NCBI GenBank assembly: GCA_964221845.1 | Contig: CAXPZW010000037.1 | Location: forward strand, 17,605-81,604 | Direction of reading: 5' to 3' | Length of the DNA stretch: 64,000 bases | From: CAXPZW01 sp964221845 | GTDB lineage: Bacteria > Bacteroidota > Bacteroidia > Flavobacteriales_D > Sanyastnellaceae | Part shown: positions 24,084 through 32,074 of the stretch, piece after piece | How positions within the stretch are numbered: the stretch's first letter is position 1 | Layout of the letters: each line of letters starts with the position of its first letter | Made by a program: the position numbers and the translations under genes | The notes under the pieces: generated by a model | Told to the model about the DNA's origin: nothing | Databases searched by the model: none | Seen by the model: the letters and a program-made list of their open reading frames with translations, nothing else

Positions 24084-26342
24084 ATGGTCGGAGTGTGCCT
24101 TGTGCTGGCCACCCAACTCGGGTTCAGCCAAAAAGTGGGCGTCGTGCTCAGCGGGGGGGGGGCCACGGCCATGACCCACATCGGGTTCTTGAAAGCGCTG
24201 GAAGAGGAGGGGATTCCCATTGACTACATCACCGGATCGTCCATGGGGGCGATTGTAGGGGCGCTCTACAGTGCAGGTTACTCGGTGGCCGAGATGGACT
24301 CCATGGCGCGCTCACCAGAATTCCAGCAGATGTCTGAGGGGGTGTTGGACGAGCAGCTGCAGTTCTACTTCAAAAAGCGGGAATCGGATGCAGGGCTGAT
24401 CACCATCAAGTACGGTCCGGGGTCCTACATCTCGCAATCGCTGCCCACCAACCTGCTCAACTCGGTGTTGTTCGATTATAAGCTCATGGAGTTGTTGTCG
24501 CCGGCTTCGGCTGCTGCGGGCTACGAGTTTGACAGTTTGTTCGTGCCCTTCCGCTGCGTGGCTTCGGATGTGGAGCGAAAGGAACTCAAGGTGTTTGACC
24601 GTGGCAACTTGAATGTGGCGGTGCGTGCATCGGCCACGTTTCCTTTTGTACTCAAGCCCATCAAGGTGGACGAAAGCTTGTTGTTCGACGGGGGATTGTA
24701 CGACAACTTCCCCAGCCAGTTGATGTACGACGAGTTCTTGCCCGATGTGATTTTGGGCTGCAACGTGTCGGATGCGATCGGATCGCCCACCGAAGACGAT
24801 TTGTTCTCGCAGCTCGAGAGCATGATCCGCTCCAAAAGCAACTACGACCTGCTGTGTGAGACCATGATCGTCGTTGAGCCTGAGACCACAGTGGGCACGT
24901 TTGATTTTGACAAAACGGGGCAGGCCATTGCCGATGGTTACTTGGCCACCCAACTCCAGCTTGACAGCATCCGTGCAGCGGTCACACGGCGCCAGCGCCC
25001 CGAGGATGTGAGTGCCCTTCGTGCCTTGTTCCGCAGCAAGCAAAAGCCGTTGGTGATCAGCGAAATCCGCATCGACGGACTCGAGCGCGCTCAACGCAAC
25101 TATGTGCGCAAGCTCATGAGTCCCAAGTCCGAACACCTGAGCCTTGAGGAGCTCAAACCGGCATATTTCCGTGCCTTTGCCGATGAGGGCATCGAATCCA
25201 TCTTCCCGGTGGCCATGGCTGTTCCGGGGCGCGACGATTACGTACTGGACCTGGATGTGCGCCGCGAGAAGGACCTCTTCCTCACTTTTGGGGGCAACTT
25301 CTCCTCGCGCCCCATCAACACGGGGTACATCGGGCTGCGCTACAACCTGTTTGGACGTTCCAGCACCAAGTTGATGGCCAACAGTTATTTCGGTAAGTAT
25401 TACGGATCGGTAAGTGGCCGGGTGTTGTTTGACATTTCGGGCCGGGTGCCGGTACAGTTGGAGACCGGTTTCACGTTCAACCGTTGGGACTACTTCAGCA
25501 GCTTCGCGACCTTTTTTGAGGAAGTGCGCCCCTCGTTCATCGTGCTCAACGAGCGCTTTGGTGACCTGCAAGTACGCCTGCCTGTGGGCAACCCGGGCCG
25601 CTTGGTATTTGCCGGCAAAGGCGGGCGCATCTTTGACGACTACTACCAAACCGAAATGTTCTCGGCCTCCGACACCGCCGATCGCACCTCTTTTGACGTG
25701 TGGATTGCCGAGGCCCGTTACGAACGTTCCACCCTCAACCGCAAGCAATGGGCCAGCAAAGGAACCCACCTGGAAGCTTCTTTCAAGTGGACCTCAGGCG
25801 AGGAGCAGTCCATCCCGGGCAGCACCTCGGCGCTGCGCGACACCACCTACCTGCAGCACGATTGGTTCACCGCCCGCCTTTCGTACCAGAACTACTTCAC
25901 GCGTATCGGTCCGGTGCGTTTGGGCTTCCGAGCGGAGGCCCTGGCCAGCACCCAAGACCTGTTTCAGAACTACGTAGCCACTGTGGTCAACGCGCCGGTG
26001 TTCAGGCCCATCCCCGAGGCGCGCACGTTTTACCTGCCGCAGTTCCACGCCCACAACTATGCGGCTGCGGGCTTGCAGGCGGTGTGGCTTATGGGCAATG
26101 TAGACCTGCGCACCGAAACGTATGTGTTCAACCCCGTCGGTATTCTGCGCAGTGACGCACAAAACCAACCGTTTTATGACTGGGCGGTGGATCCCAAATT
26201 TATTTCGAGCACCTCGGTCATATTGCACACTCCGATCGGCCCGGCAAGCTTCTCGGCCAACTACTACGATGCCAAGGCCGATCAGTGGAGCTTCATTTTC
26301 AACTTCGGGTACCTGATCTTCAACGACTCGGTTCGCGATTGA
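24084..26342 (+). CDS. Patatin-like phospholipase with C-terminal outer-membrane barrel
   Basis: 752 residues, a PlpD-type arrangement. A signal peptide (MVGVCLVLATQLGFSQ) leads a patatin domain with the nucleophile elbow GSSMG (Ser at about 53) and the catalytic Asp in LLFDGGLYDNFP. A POTRA-like segment (ISEIRIDGLERAQRNYVRK) and a roughly 370-residue BamA-like barrel (LTFGGNFSSRPINTGYIGLRY) follow. The glycine-rich oxyanion loop reads SGGGATAMTHIG, where most patatins have GGGxRG or GGGxKG. ATG 24084 is chosen for its AAAGG ribosome site and because the signal peptide then starts correctly. The upstream ATG 24027 would translate the heptamer repeat. Confidence 0.9.
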   Translation: MVGVCLVLATQLGFSQKVGVVLSGGGATAMTHIGFLKALEEEGIPIDYITGSSMGAIVGALYSAGYSVAEMDSMARSPEFQQMSEGVLDEQLQFYFKKRESDAGLITIKYGPGSYISQSLPTNLLNSVLFDYKLMELLSPASAAAGYEFDSLFVPFRCVASDVERKELKVFDRGNLNVAVRASATFPFVLKPIKVDESLLFDGGLYDNFPSQLMYDEFLPDVILGCNVSDAIGSPTEDDLFSQLESMIRSKSNYDLLCETMIVVEPETTVGTFDFDKTGQAIADGYLATQLQLDSIRAAVTRRQRPEDVSALRALFRSKQKPLVISEIRIDGLERAQRNYVRKLMSPKSEHLSLEELKPAYFRAFADEGIESIFPVAMAVPGRDDYVLDLDVRREKDLFLTFGGNFSSRPINTGYIGLRYNLFGRSSTKLMANSYFGKYYGSVSGRVLFDISGRVPVQLETGFTFNRWDYFSSFATFFEEVRPSFIVLNERFGDLQVRLPVGNPGRLVFAGKGGRIFDDYYQTEMFSASDTADRTSFDVWIAEARYERSTLNRKQWASKGTHLEASFKWTSGEEQSIPGSTSALRDTTYLQHDWFTARLSYQNYFTRIGPVRLGFRAEALASTQDLFQNYVATVVNAPVFRPIPEARTFYLPQFHAHNYAAAGLQAVWLMGNVDLRTETYVFNPVGILRSDAQNQPFYDWAVDPKFISSTSVILHTPIGPASFSANYYDAKADQWSFIFNFGYLIFNDSVRD

Positions 26343-26366
26343 TCCCTGCTTAAAGCACTACTTTTG
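26339..26366 (+). promoter_or_regulatory. Promoter TTG-N17-TACTTTTG
   Basis: The -33-like TTG at 26339-26341 and an exact -7 box TACTTTTG at 26359-26366 are spaced 17 bases apart, 15 bases before ATG 26382 of the Gfo/Idh gene. Confidence 0.6.
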
Positions 26367-26381
26367 CCCCAAATTCACCGC

Positions 26382-27446
26382 ATGGAGCCCATCAAATTTG
26401 CAGTTATCGGCGCTGGCCACATTGGCAAACGCCACGCGGAAATGATCTTGCGCAACCCGGACGCCGACCTGGTGGCCATGTGCGACATCCGCAGCAAAGA
26501 GGACTGCGGGGTCACCTTCGATGTGCCCTTCTACCACGAAGGCCAGCAATTGATCGATGCCCACCCTGAGGTGGAAGTGGTGTGCGTGTGTACGCCCAAC
26601 GGCCTGCATGCCCCGCATTCACTTTTGTCACTGAACGGCGGCAAGCACGTGGTGGTGGAAAAGCCCATGGCCCTCACCAAGGTGGAATGCGAGCAAATTG
26701 TCTTCACCGCGCTCAACAAGAACAAACAAGTGTTTGGCGTAATGCAAAACCGCTACAGCCCACCCAGCGTGTGGATCAAGGACGTGGTGGAGCGCGGACT
26801 TCTCGGCGAGATTTACATGGTCCAGATCAACTGCTTCTGGAACCGCGACGATCGCTACTACAAGAAAATGCATTGGAAGGGTTCTTTAGGCTTGGACGGC
26901 GGCACGCTCTTTACCCAGTTCTCCCACTTTGTGGACATCATGTACTGGCTCTTTGGCGACATCACCAATATCCAAGCCCGCTTCCGCGACTACAACCACG
27001 CGCACAGCACCGACTTTGAAGATTCGGGCAACGTGGCGTTTGACTTCTTGAACGGTGGCAGCGGCACCCTCAACTTCTCGACCTCGGTGGCCCACACCAA
27101 TTTCGAGAGCAGCATGACCATCATCGCCGAAAAAGGCACGGTCAAAATCGGGGGGCAATACATGAACGAGGTGGAGTACTGCAACATCGCAGACTACGAA
27201 ATGCCCGAGCTGCCCGAAGCCAACCCGGCCAACGATTACGGACACTACAAAGGCTCAGCGGCCAACCACGTGTACGTGATCGACAACGTGGTCAATTCCC
27301 TGCGTGGCAAAACCACCATCACCACCAACGCCATGGAAGGGCTCAAAGTGGTGGAGATCATCGAACGCATGTACGAAGCGGCGGACCGCCCGGTCAAGGT
27401 CCGAGGTGAAGTTTCAGAGACTCAGGTTTCCAGCAAAGAGGCGTAA
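26382..27446 (+). CDS. Gfo/Idh/MocA oxidoreductase, resembling UDP-sugar 3-dehydrogenases (WbpB/WlbA)
   Basis: 354 residues. The N-terminal Rossmann fold has VIGAGHIGKRHAEMI and the cofactor signature EKPMAL. The C-terminal domain has HWKGSLGLDGGTLFTQ and HFVDIMYWLFGD, in which the His/Asp pair is the usual catalytic site. The pattern resembles the UDP-N-acetylamino-glucuronate oxidases that act in surface-polysaccharide synthesis, and the neighbouring glycosyltransferases and flippase fit this. The exact substrate is inferred and not shown by the sequence. ATG 26382 follows a good promoter. The gene converges on the glycosyltransferase unit. Confidence 0.87.
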   Translation: MEPIKFAVIGAGHIGKRHAEMILRNPDADLVAMCDIRSKEDCGVTFDVPFYHEGQQLIDAHPEVEVVCVCTPNGLHAPHSLLSLNGGKHVVVEKPMALTKVECEQIVFTALNKNKQVFGVMQNRYSPPSVWIKDVVERGLLGEIYMVQINCFWNRDDRYYKKMHWKGSLGLDGGTLFTQFSHFVDIMYWLFGDITNIQARFRDYNHAHSTDFEDSGNVAFDFLNGGSGTLNFSTSVAHTNFESSMTIIAEKGTVKIGGQYMNEVEYCNIADYEMPELPEANPANDYGHYKGSAANHVYVIDNVVNSLRGKTTITTNAMEGLKVVEIIERMYEAADRPVKVRGEVSETQVSSKEA

Positions 27447-28507
27447 GCGTCTAATTGCGCCTGCACATTGTGGGGCCAATGGTACTTGTTTCGCGCTGAC
27501 TGTGCGGCATTTCTTGAAAGGCGATTCCACGTTTCTTCCTCCAGCAACTTGAGCATGGCCTGCGCCGCAGCATCCACCGATTCGCGCGGCACTACATTGC
27601 CGTCGTGGCCGTCTGAGACGATTTCGGCAGGCCCCGGTGCATCGGACACCACCACAGGCAAACCGCTGGCCATGGCCTCCACAATCGCCACACCAAAGGA
27701 TTCTTCCCGCGACAAGGCGCAGAACACGTCCATCCGTTCCAAACACGGTTGTACTTGGGCGTGCGGCACAGCGCCGGTGAATTCCACCCAGTCTGTCAGT
27801 TCCAATGAATTGGCCAGCGCTTTAAGCTCGGCTTCCTGAGGGCCACCGCCCACCAACAGCAAACGCACCTGGCGGTCTGCTTGGCGACGCACCTGGTCAA
27901 ACGCTCGAATCAAGACATCGATGCCGTAGATGGAGGCGAGCGACTTGATGGTACCAAACACAAACGGGGTGTGCAGCACGCGTTTAGGGTGGGACAACGT
28001 ATCGGTGTCCACCCCAAACGGAATCACGGTTACCGGGGTGGAGGTGTACTTCCGCGTTTCTTCCGCCATGGCCTCCGATGTACTGAACACGAGGGAGGCG
28101 CGTCCCAGGCTGAAGCTCAAAATGCGTTTGAAGATCCCGCCCCGTTTGGGGAAGGCATACACATCGCTGCCCCACACGCTGATGGCGTAAATGCGTGCCC
28201 CGCTCAAGGCACCCAGCAAGCCGTAGCTACTGGCGTAGTAGGCGTGCACGACATCCGGTTTCCAGGAGCGCACCAAGCTGCGTACAAAACGCACGCGGCG
28301 CAAGAAGGCACGACTGGCAAAGGAGCCGGCGTAGCCTTGCTCTCCTAAGTGCACCTGCATATTGCCAGCGTCCACCAGAGCTTGGATGCCCGGCTCCACA
28401 TTGGTGTAGAGCGAGATCAATTGGATCTCCACCCCTTGTTCGGTCAAGGAGCGGACCCACTTGAGGGTGTGTGCGCTAGCGGCGTCGCCCAGGATCAGCA
28501 GTCTCAT
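27422..28507 (-). CDS. Glycosyltransferase family 4 protein
   Basis: 361 residues, GT-B fold. The N-terminus MRLLILGDAASAHTLKW and DVVHAYYASSYGLLGAL form the acceptor half. The C-terminal half has VIPFGVDTDTLS, LLLVGGGPQEAELKALA and the retaining-GT donor motif SREESFGVAIVEAMASGLPVV. It would add a sugar from an NDP donor during glycan assembly at the inner membrane face. ATG 28507 overlaps the stop of the upstream glycosyltransferase (ATGA), so the two are coupled. The 3' end overlaps the convergent Gfo/Idh gene by 25 bp. Confidence 0.93.
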   Translation of the reverse strand: MRLLILGDAASAHTLKWVRSLTEQGVEIQLISLYTNVEPGIQALVDAGNMQVHLGEQGYAGSFASRAFLRRVRFVRSLVRSWKPDVVHAYYASSYGLLGALSGARIYAISVWGSDVYAFPKRGGIFKRILSFSLGRASLVFSTSEAMAEETRKYTSTPVTVIPFGVDTDTLSHPKRVLHTPFVFGTIKSLASIYGIDVLIRAFDQVRRQADRQVRLLLVGGGPQEAELKALANSLELTDWVEFTGAVPHAQVQPCLERMDVFCALSREESFGVAIVEAMASGLPVVVSDAPGPAEIVSDGHDGNVVPRESVDAAAQAMLKLLEEETWNRLSRNAAQSARNKYHWPHNVQAQLDAYASLLET

Positions 28508-29592
28508 GTCCACAATGCGTTTTCGATCTGGGCAATGCGGTGTTGCCAGGTGTTTTGTTGCAAAACCCCGGGGATGCGTGCCCGTGCAGCTTCAATTTCT
28601 TCGGGATGATCCTTGAGGCGGACAAGCAGGGCTTCCAAAGCATCAGCCGTCGGAGCCACCTCCCAGCCCACGCCGTTTTCGGTCACAAACCGTGCAGCTT
28701 CTGAAGGGCCACTGGCCACAATGGGCAATCCTGCCCCCAGGTACTCCAGCATTTTGAAGGGGAAGGCCAATTCCCGGTAAGCATCGGGAGTGTAGACCAG
28801 TGCGCCCAAAGTGGCCTGCTGCAACTGGGCGTCTTTGGCTGCGCCTTCCAAATGCAGGACTTCGGTGTCGTCCGGCAAGGGGAGGTAATGCTCCTTGGCG
28901 TGTTGCCATTCCGGTTGACGGCAGATGAGGTCCAGTCCCCACAGTGTGGCTCCAACCCCTTGCACCAAAGGCAGTACATCGTAGATGCCCTTGGCGCCGG
29001 TGAGACCGCCCACATGCACCAAACGTAGGTTGCGTTGGGATCCGGATTCATACGCTGCTTCAGGGCCGCCAGGAGGCAAGGCCAGTTTGCGTGCGTTTTT
29101 GGTTTCCGGTGCGGCGTTGAGCAGCCCTAGGGTAGGGGCAAACAGCACGTCGTAGGTGGCCGCGTAGGCCTTGAGTTCCGATTTGAAAAATGGGCGGTAC
29201 AGCTGGTGAATCAACGTGCCGCGCCCGCCTTGCGGTGGAATGTAGCGCCAATGCATATCCCGGTAAAAGAGCCCGGTACTGATGCCGTGTTCCTTTGCCG
29301 CCCGTGCAAGCTTGAGGTCGGGCGATGGCCCGGGCCGCTTGGTGGGCAAATCAAACACGTGGGGGTAGGTGGCGCTTTCGGCGTAGAGCAGGGTAGTGGC
29401 GGGGTTGAGCGTGGGCAATTCCAGCACGACTTGGTCTACCTGTTTGGCGCGTTCCTTTCGGTGTCCGGAAATTTCAACCACCCGGTAGCCTGCGGCTTCA
29501 AACGCTGCGCGCATACGTGCGGGGCGCACTGCGCTGCCGGCATTGCCCCGTTCCCTGTAGGCAAACTGAATGTTGAACAGCACCGTTTTCAT
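28504..29592 (-). CDS. Glycosyltransferase, GT4-like
   Basis: 362 residues with GT-B features: KTVLFNIQFAYRERGNAGSAVRP at the start (about residues 2-24), LRLVHVGGLTGAKGIYDVL in the linker, and the donor-site region ELAFPFKMLEYLGAGLPIVA. It is the middle gene of flippase-GT-GT on the minus strand. Its ATG 29592 directly follows the flippase stop, and its own stop overlaps the next start. The acceptor and donor sugars cannot be read from the sequence. The sequence is more divergent than its GT4 neighbour, so the family assignment is less firm. Confidence 0.85.
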   Translation of the reverse strand: MKTVLFNIQFAYRERGNAGSAVRPARMRAAFEAAGYRVVEISGHRKERAKQVDQVVLELPTLNPATTLLYAESATYPHVFDLPTKRPGPSPDLKLARAAKEHGISTGLFYRDMHWRYIPPQGGRGTLIHQLYRPFFKSELKAYAATYDVLFAPTLGLLNAAPETKNARKLALPPGGPEAAYESGSQRNLRLVHVGGLTGAKGIYDVLPLVQGVGATLWGLDLICRQPEWQHAKEHYLPLPDDTEVLHLEGAAKDAQLQQATLGALVYTPDAYRELAFPFKMLEYLGAGLPIVASGPSEAARFVTENGVGWEVAPTADALEALLVRLKDHPEEIEAARARIPGVLQQNTWQHRIAQIENALWT

Positions 29593-30852
29593 CTATCCCT
29601 GCGTGCGAATGAGTTTCCAGAACCACATCAACAGGCCAAGATAGACCACACATGTAATCCCCACATATACGGACAAGGCCGGAAGTACCGCATCGCCAGG
29701 TTCAACCGTCGCGTTAAGCAGTTGCGCAAAGCTCGCAAACCACAGGCCCATCAGTGCGAGCACTTGGCCTGAGATGCTGATGATTGTGAAAGTACGCTGA
29801 CGTTCAAACACCATGGGCACCGTGCTCACCGCGCCGGAAACCATGCCCAGGCCAATCATAGGAGCCAGCACTTGCGCGTAAACCCCAGCCGTGCGCCAGT
29901 CTTCACCCAACACAAGGCCAAAGAGCCACGGGCCCAGCAGCATCAACACCGCCACCAAGGGCAAGGCAAACACCAACGTGTTGCGCAGCGTCTGACGGAA
30001 GAAACCGGCTACGGCCTCCGGATCGTTCTTGTGCGCCGCGGCCTCGCGGTAAAAGAGCTGTGCCGCCGAACTGTGCACGAGCCGAGCAGGTGCCCGCAGA
30101 TAGCGCCAAGTCACCGAGTACCAGCCCATGGCCTTCACGCCAAAAAAGCCGGTAAACAGGAGGTTGAACACAAACTGTTGGTTCAGGGTGTCCACCACCG
30201 CCAGTGGCAAATTCCAACGGGGAAAGTCCTTGTATTCGGTGGTCAGGGGAGGGGTGTAGGTCTGCTTGTGCTGCAGCGCAGCGGTGATCTGCGGAATGAG
30301 CAGGAACGTAGTCAATGCGAAGCCCGCGAGCACACCGCCGATCAATCCTTCCGCACCCAGTCCGGTCCAACCCAGTGCAGCGCTACTCAAGGCCACCAAG
30401 ATGGCGTAGGTCAATTTGGCCAGCGCCATGCGGCGGTACTGCCCTTGTGCATTGGCCAGTTGAATGAAGATGCCGTACACCAGTGTGCACAACGCCACCA
30501 GCGGTACCAGCCACAACAGGTGCTTGGGGTCCATACTGTAGTGTTGCCACAACGTCTCGCGAAACAGGTAGAGCGGTAAAAAGCTCACCACGCAGCTCAG
30601 CACACTCAGCTTGAGCGATAGCTTGGCCAAACCAAAGGATTTGGGACCGCCGGCACCCTGTACGATGGCTTGCTCAAAGCGTCCGGCACCTACCACAGCC
30701 ACGAGCGCGGCCACGGCCATCACATTGGCGTAAACCCCAAAGTCCTCGGGCGTGAACAGGCGGGTCAGCACCGGAGCCGAGACCAGTTGCACGGCGAAGG
30801 CCAAGCCGTTGCCCCCCAGGAGCGTGGTGAAATTGCGCAGGAACGGGTTCAT
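29593..30852 (-). CDS. Lipopolysaccharide/polysaccharide flippase (Wzx/MATE-like)
   Basis: 419 residues with about 12 hydrophobic helices. It starts with FLRNFTTLLGGNGLAFAVQL and APVLTRLFTPEDFGVYANV, a signature of O-antigen and capsule flippases. It would move lipid-linked oligosaccharides across the inner membrane. The start ATG 30852 follows a TACTTTTG promoter box. The frame continues upstream to 31041, but that stretch overlaps the divergent gene. It heads the three-gene unit with two glycosyltransferases. Confidence 0.92.
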   Translation of the reverse strand: MNPFLRNFTTLLGGNGLAFAVQLVSAPVLTRLFTPEDFGVYANVMAVAALVAVVGAGRFEQAIVQGAGGPKSFGLAKLSLKLSVLSCVVSFLPLYLFRETLWQHYSMDPKHLLWLVPLVALCTLVYGIFIQLANAQGQYRRMALAKLTYAILVALSSAALGWTGLGAEGLIGGVLAGFALTTFLLIPQITAALQHKQTYTPPLTTEYKDFPRWNLPLAVVDTLNQQFVFNLLFTGFFGVKAMGWYSVTWRYLRAPARLVHSSAAQLFYREAAAHKNDPEAVAGFFRQTLRNTLVFALPLVAVLMLLGPWLFGLVLGEDWRTAGVYAQVLAPMIGLGMVSGAVSTVPMVFERQRTFTIISISGQVLALMGLWFASFAQLLNATVEPGDAVLPALSVYVGITCVVYLGLLMWFWKLIRTQG

Positions 30853-30861
30853 GGAACACGC

Positions 30862-30869
30862 CAAAAGTA
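30862..30869 (-). promoter_or_regulatory. -7 promoter box of the flippase-glycosyltransferase unit
   Basis: The minus strand reads TACTTTTG, an exact match, 9 bases before ATG 30852. It forms a divergent pair with the plus-strand box at 30900-30907. Confidence 0.55.
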
Positions 30870-30899
30870 CTGAGATTCTAGCCTCAGCGTTGTGTGTTG

Positions 30900-30907
30900 T
30901 AGCTTTG
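30900..30907 (+). promoter_or_regulatory. -7 promoter box of the GNAT/FemAB-like gene
   Basis: TAGCTTTG, an exact TAnnTTTG match, only 5 bases before ATG 30913, so the leader must be very short or the start lies later. Confidence 0.5.
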
Positions 30908-30912
30908 GCCCC

Positions 30913-31869
30913 ATGGAGCACGCACTGCGCACAGCTTGGTACACCCATCCCTTGCCCAAACCGGTTTCGGCTTGGCTGGATGCACATGCCCCTGCGCTGG
31001 CAGGATCGCACCGTTTGGGCGTCTGCGGCGACGGGCTGCAAGTGCTCGCGGTCTACGACAAGTCAGATGCGCTGGCTGCAGTGCAAGTGCTTTACCAAGC
31101 CCGCATTCGCGGTGTTATGAGTTTGAGCACACCGCCGTTTTGCCCGTGGACTGGCCCGTTCATCGCGCCCAAGTCCCAAAAGGCCGTGGCCGAATTGGGC
31201 GCGCGCAAACGCATACTGGAAGCCATCGCTTCAGCCCTTTTGGATCAAGGCAAACCGCTGATCAATGTGGTCATTGGCCCCGGATGGGAGGACCTCCAAC
31301 CCCTGGTTTGGGCCGGATTCCAAGCCTCGCCCAAGTACACTTATCACATCGACCTCACCCGGAGCGAGGACGACCTCTTGGCCGCCATGGACAGCAAACG
31401 CCGCAACCAGGTCAAAAAAGGTGCAGAAGCTGGTTACAAACTCCAACCCGTTCCCCTCTCGGAATTGGCCCCCTTGGCCCGCACCCACCTGAAAAGCAAA
31501 AATGCCTTCCATGAACCCGAGGCATTTGCGGGCTTATTTGCCCTGGAAGAAAGCGGATTGATAGGTCTGGGAGTGTTCAAGGGAGAAGAACTCCATTCGT
31601 GGTTCATCTTTCAACGAGATACCCACGCGGTCTACTACCTCTTCGGCGGCGCCGGAACGGCCGGCCGTGGCGACACCGGCAGCTGGGGCATGTGGGCGTG
31701 CATCCGCCATTTCAAACAAGCAGGCATCCCCCTCTTCGACTTCGAAGGCAGCATGATCCCCGAAATCGAACGCTACTTCCGCAGTTTTGGAGGAACGTTG
31801 GTCACCCATTTTGCCATCGAAAAGAAAAGCACGTTGCAGAAGGCCGTGAGTCGGATTTTGAAACGATGA
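30913..31869 (+). CDS. GNAT/FemAB-like acyltransferase
   Basis: 318 residues with the two-lobed acyltransferase pattern of FemAB-like proteins: YTYHIDLTRSEDDLLAAMDSKRRNQVKKG (about residues 145-173), then HSWFIFQRDTHAVYYLFGGAG, in which Tyr-Tyr-Leu-Phe-Gly-Gly resembles the acyl-CoA or tRNA binding strand, and FDFEGSMIPEIERYFRSFGG near the end. This last motif is shared with proteins that modify glycans or lipids. It is divergent from the flippase, so a role in modifying the same surface glycan is plausible but inferred. Confidence 0.82.
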   Translation: MEHALRTAWYTHPLPKPVSAWLDAHAPALAGSHRLGVCGDGLQVLAVYDKSDALAAVQVLYQARIRGVMSLSTPPFCPWTGPFIAPKSQKAVAELGARKRILEAIASALLDQGKPLINVVIGPGWEDLQPLVWAGFQASPKYTYHIDLTRSEDDLLAAMDSKRRNQVKKGAEAGYKLQPVPLSELAPLARTHLKSKNAFHEPEAFAGLFALEESGLIGLGVFKGEELHSWFIFQRDTHAVYYLFGGAGTAGRGDTGSWGMWACIRHFKQAGIPLFDFEGSMIPEIERYFRSFGGTLVTHFAIEKKSTLQKAVSRILKR

Positions 31870-31881
31870 ATGGGAGAGGGT

Positions 31882-32066
31882 GGAGTTAAAAGTGTAAAGT
31901 GAAGAGTGAGGAGTCGGAAGTTGCAGGTGAGGGCCTTGCAGATGGTTGATGGATCGGAGTGCACAAGCAATGTGTTGCTCTTTGTAGGGGATGCTTGCCG
32001 CTGCAAGGCGTCGCTGACCTTTATCTGAGTCCAAACCTTCGCTGTTCACTTTACACTTCAAACTCC
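31882..32066. repeat. Inverted-repeat element built from degenerate 7-bp units
   Basis: A 22-base arm at 31882-31903 (GGAGTTAAAAGTGTAAAGTG...) and its inverted copy at 32045-32066 match at 20 of 22 positions. Inside them lies a second inverted pair, CCTTGCAG (31934-31941) and CTGCAAGG (32001-32008). Each outer arm is an array of 7-base units of the form RAGTGAR, extending to 31931 on the left. The element fills the gap between two convergent genes. Confidence 0.7.
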
Positions 32067-32074
32067 CTTGTTCC

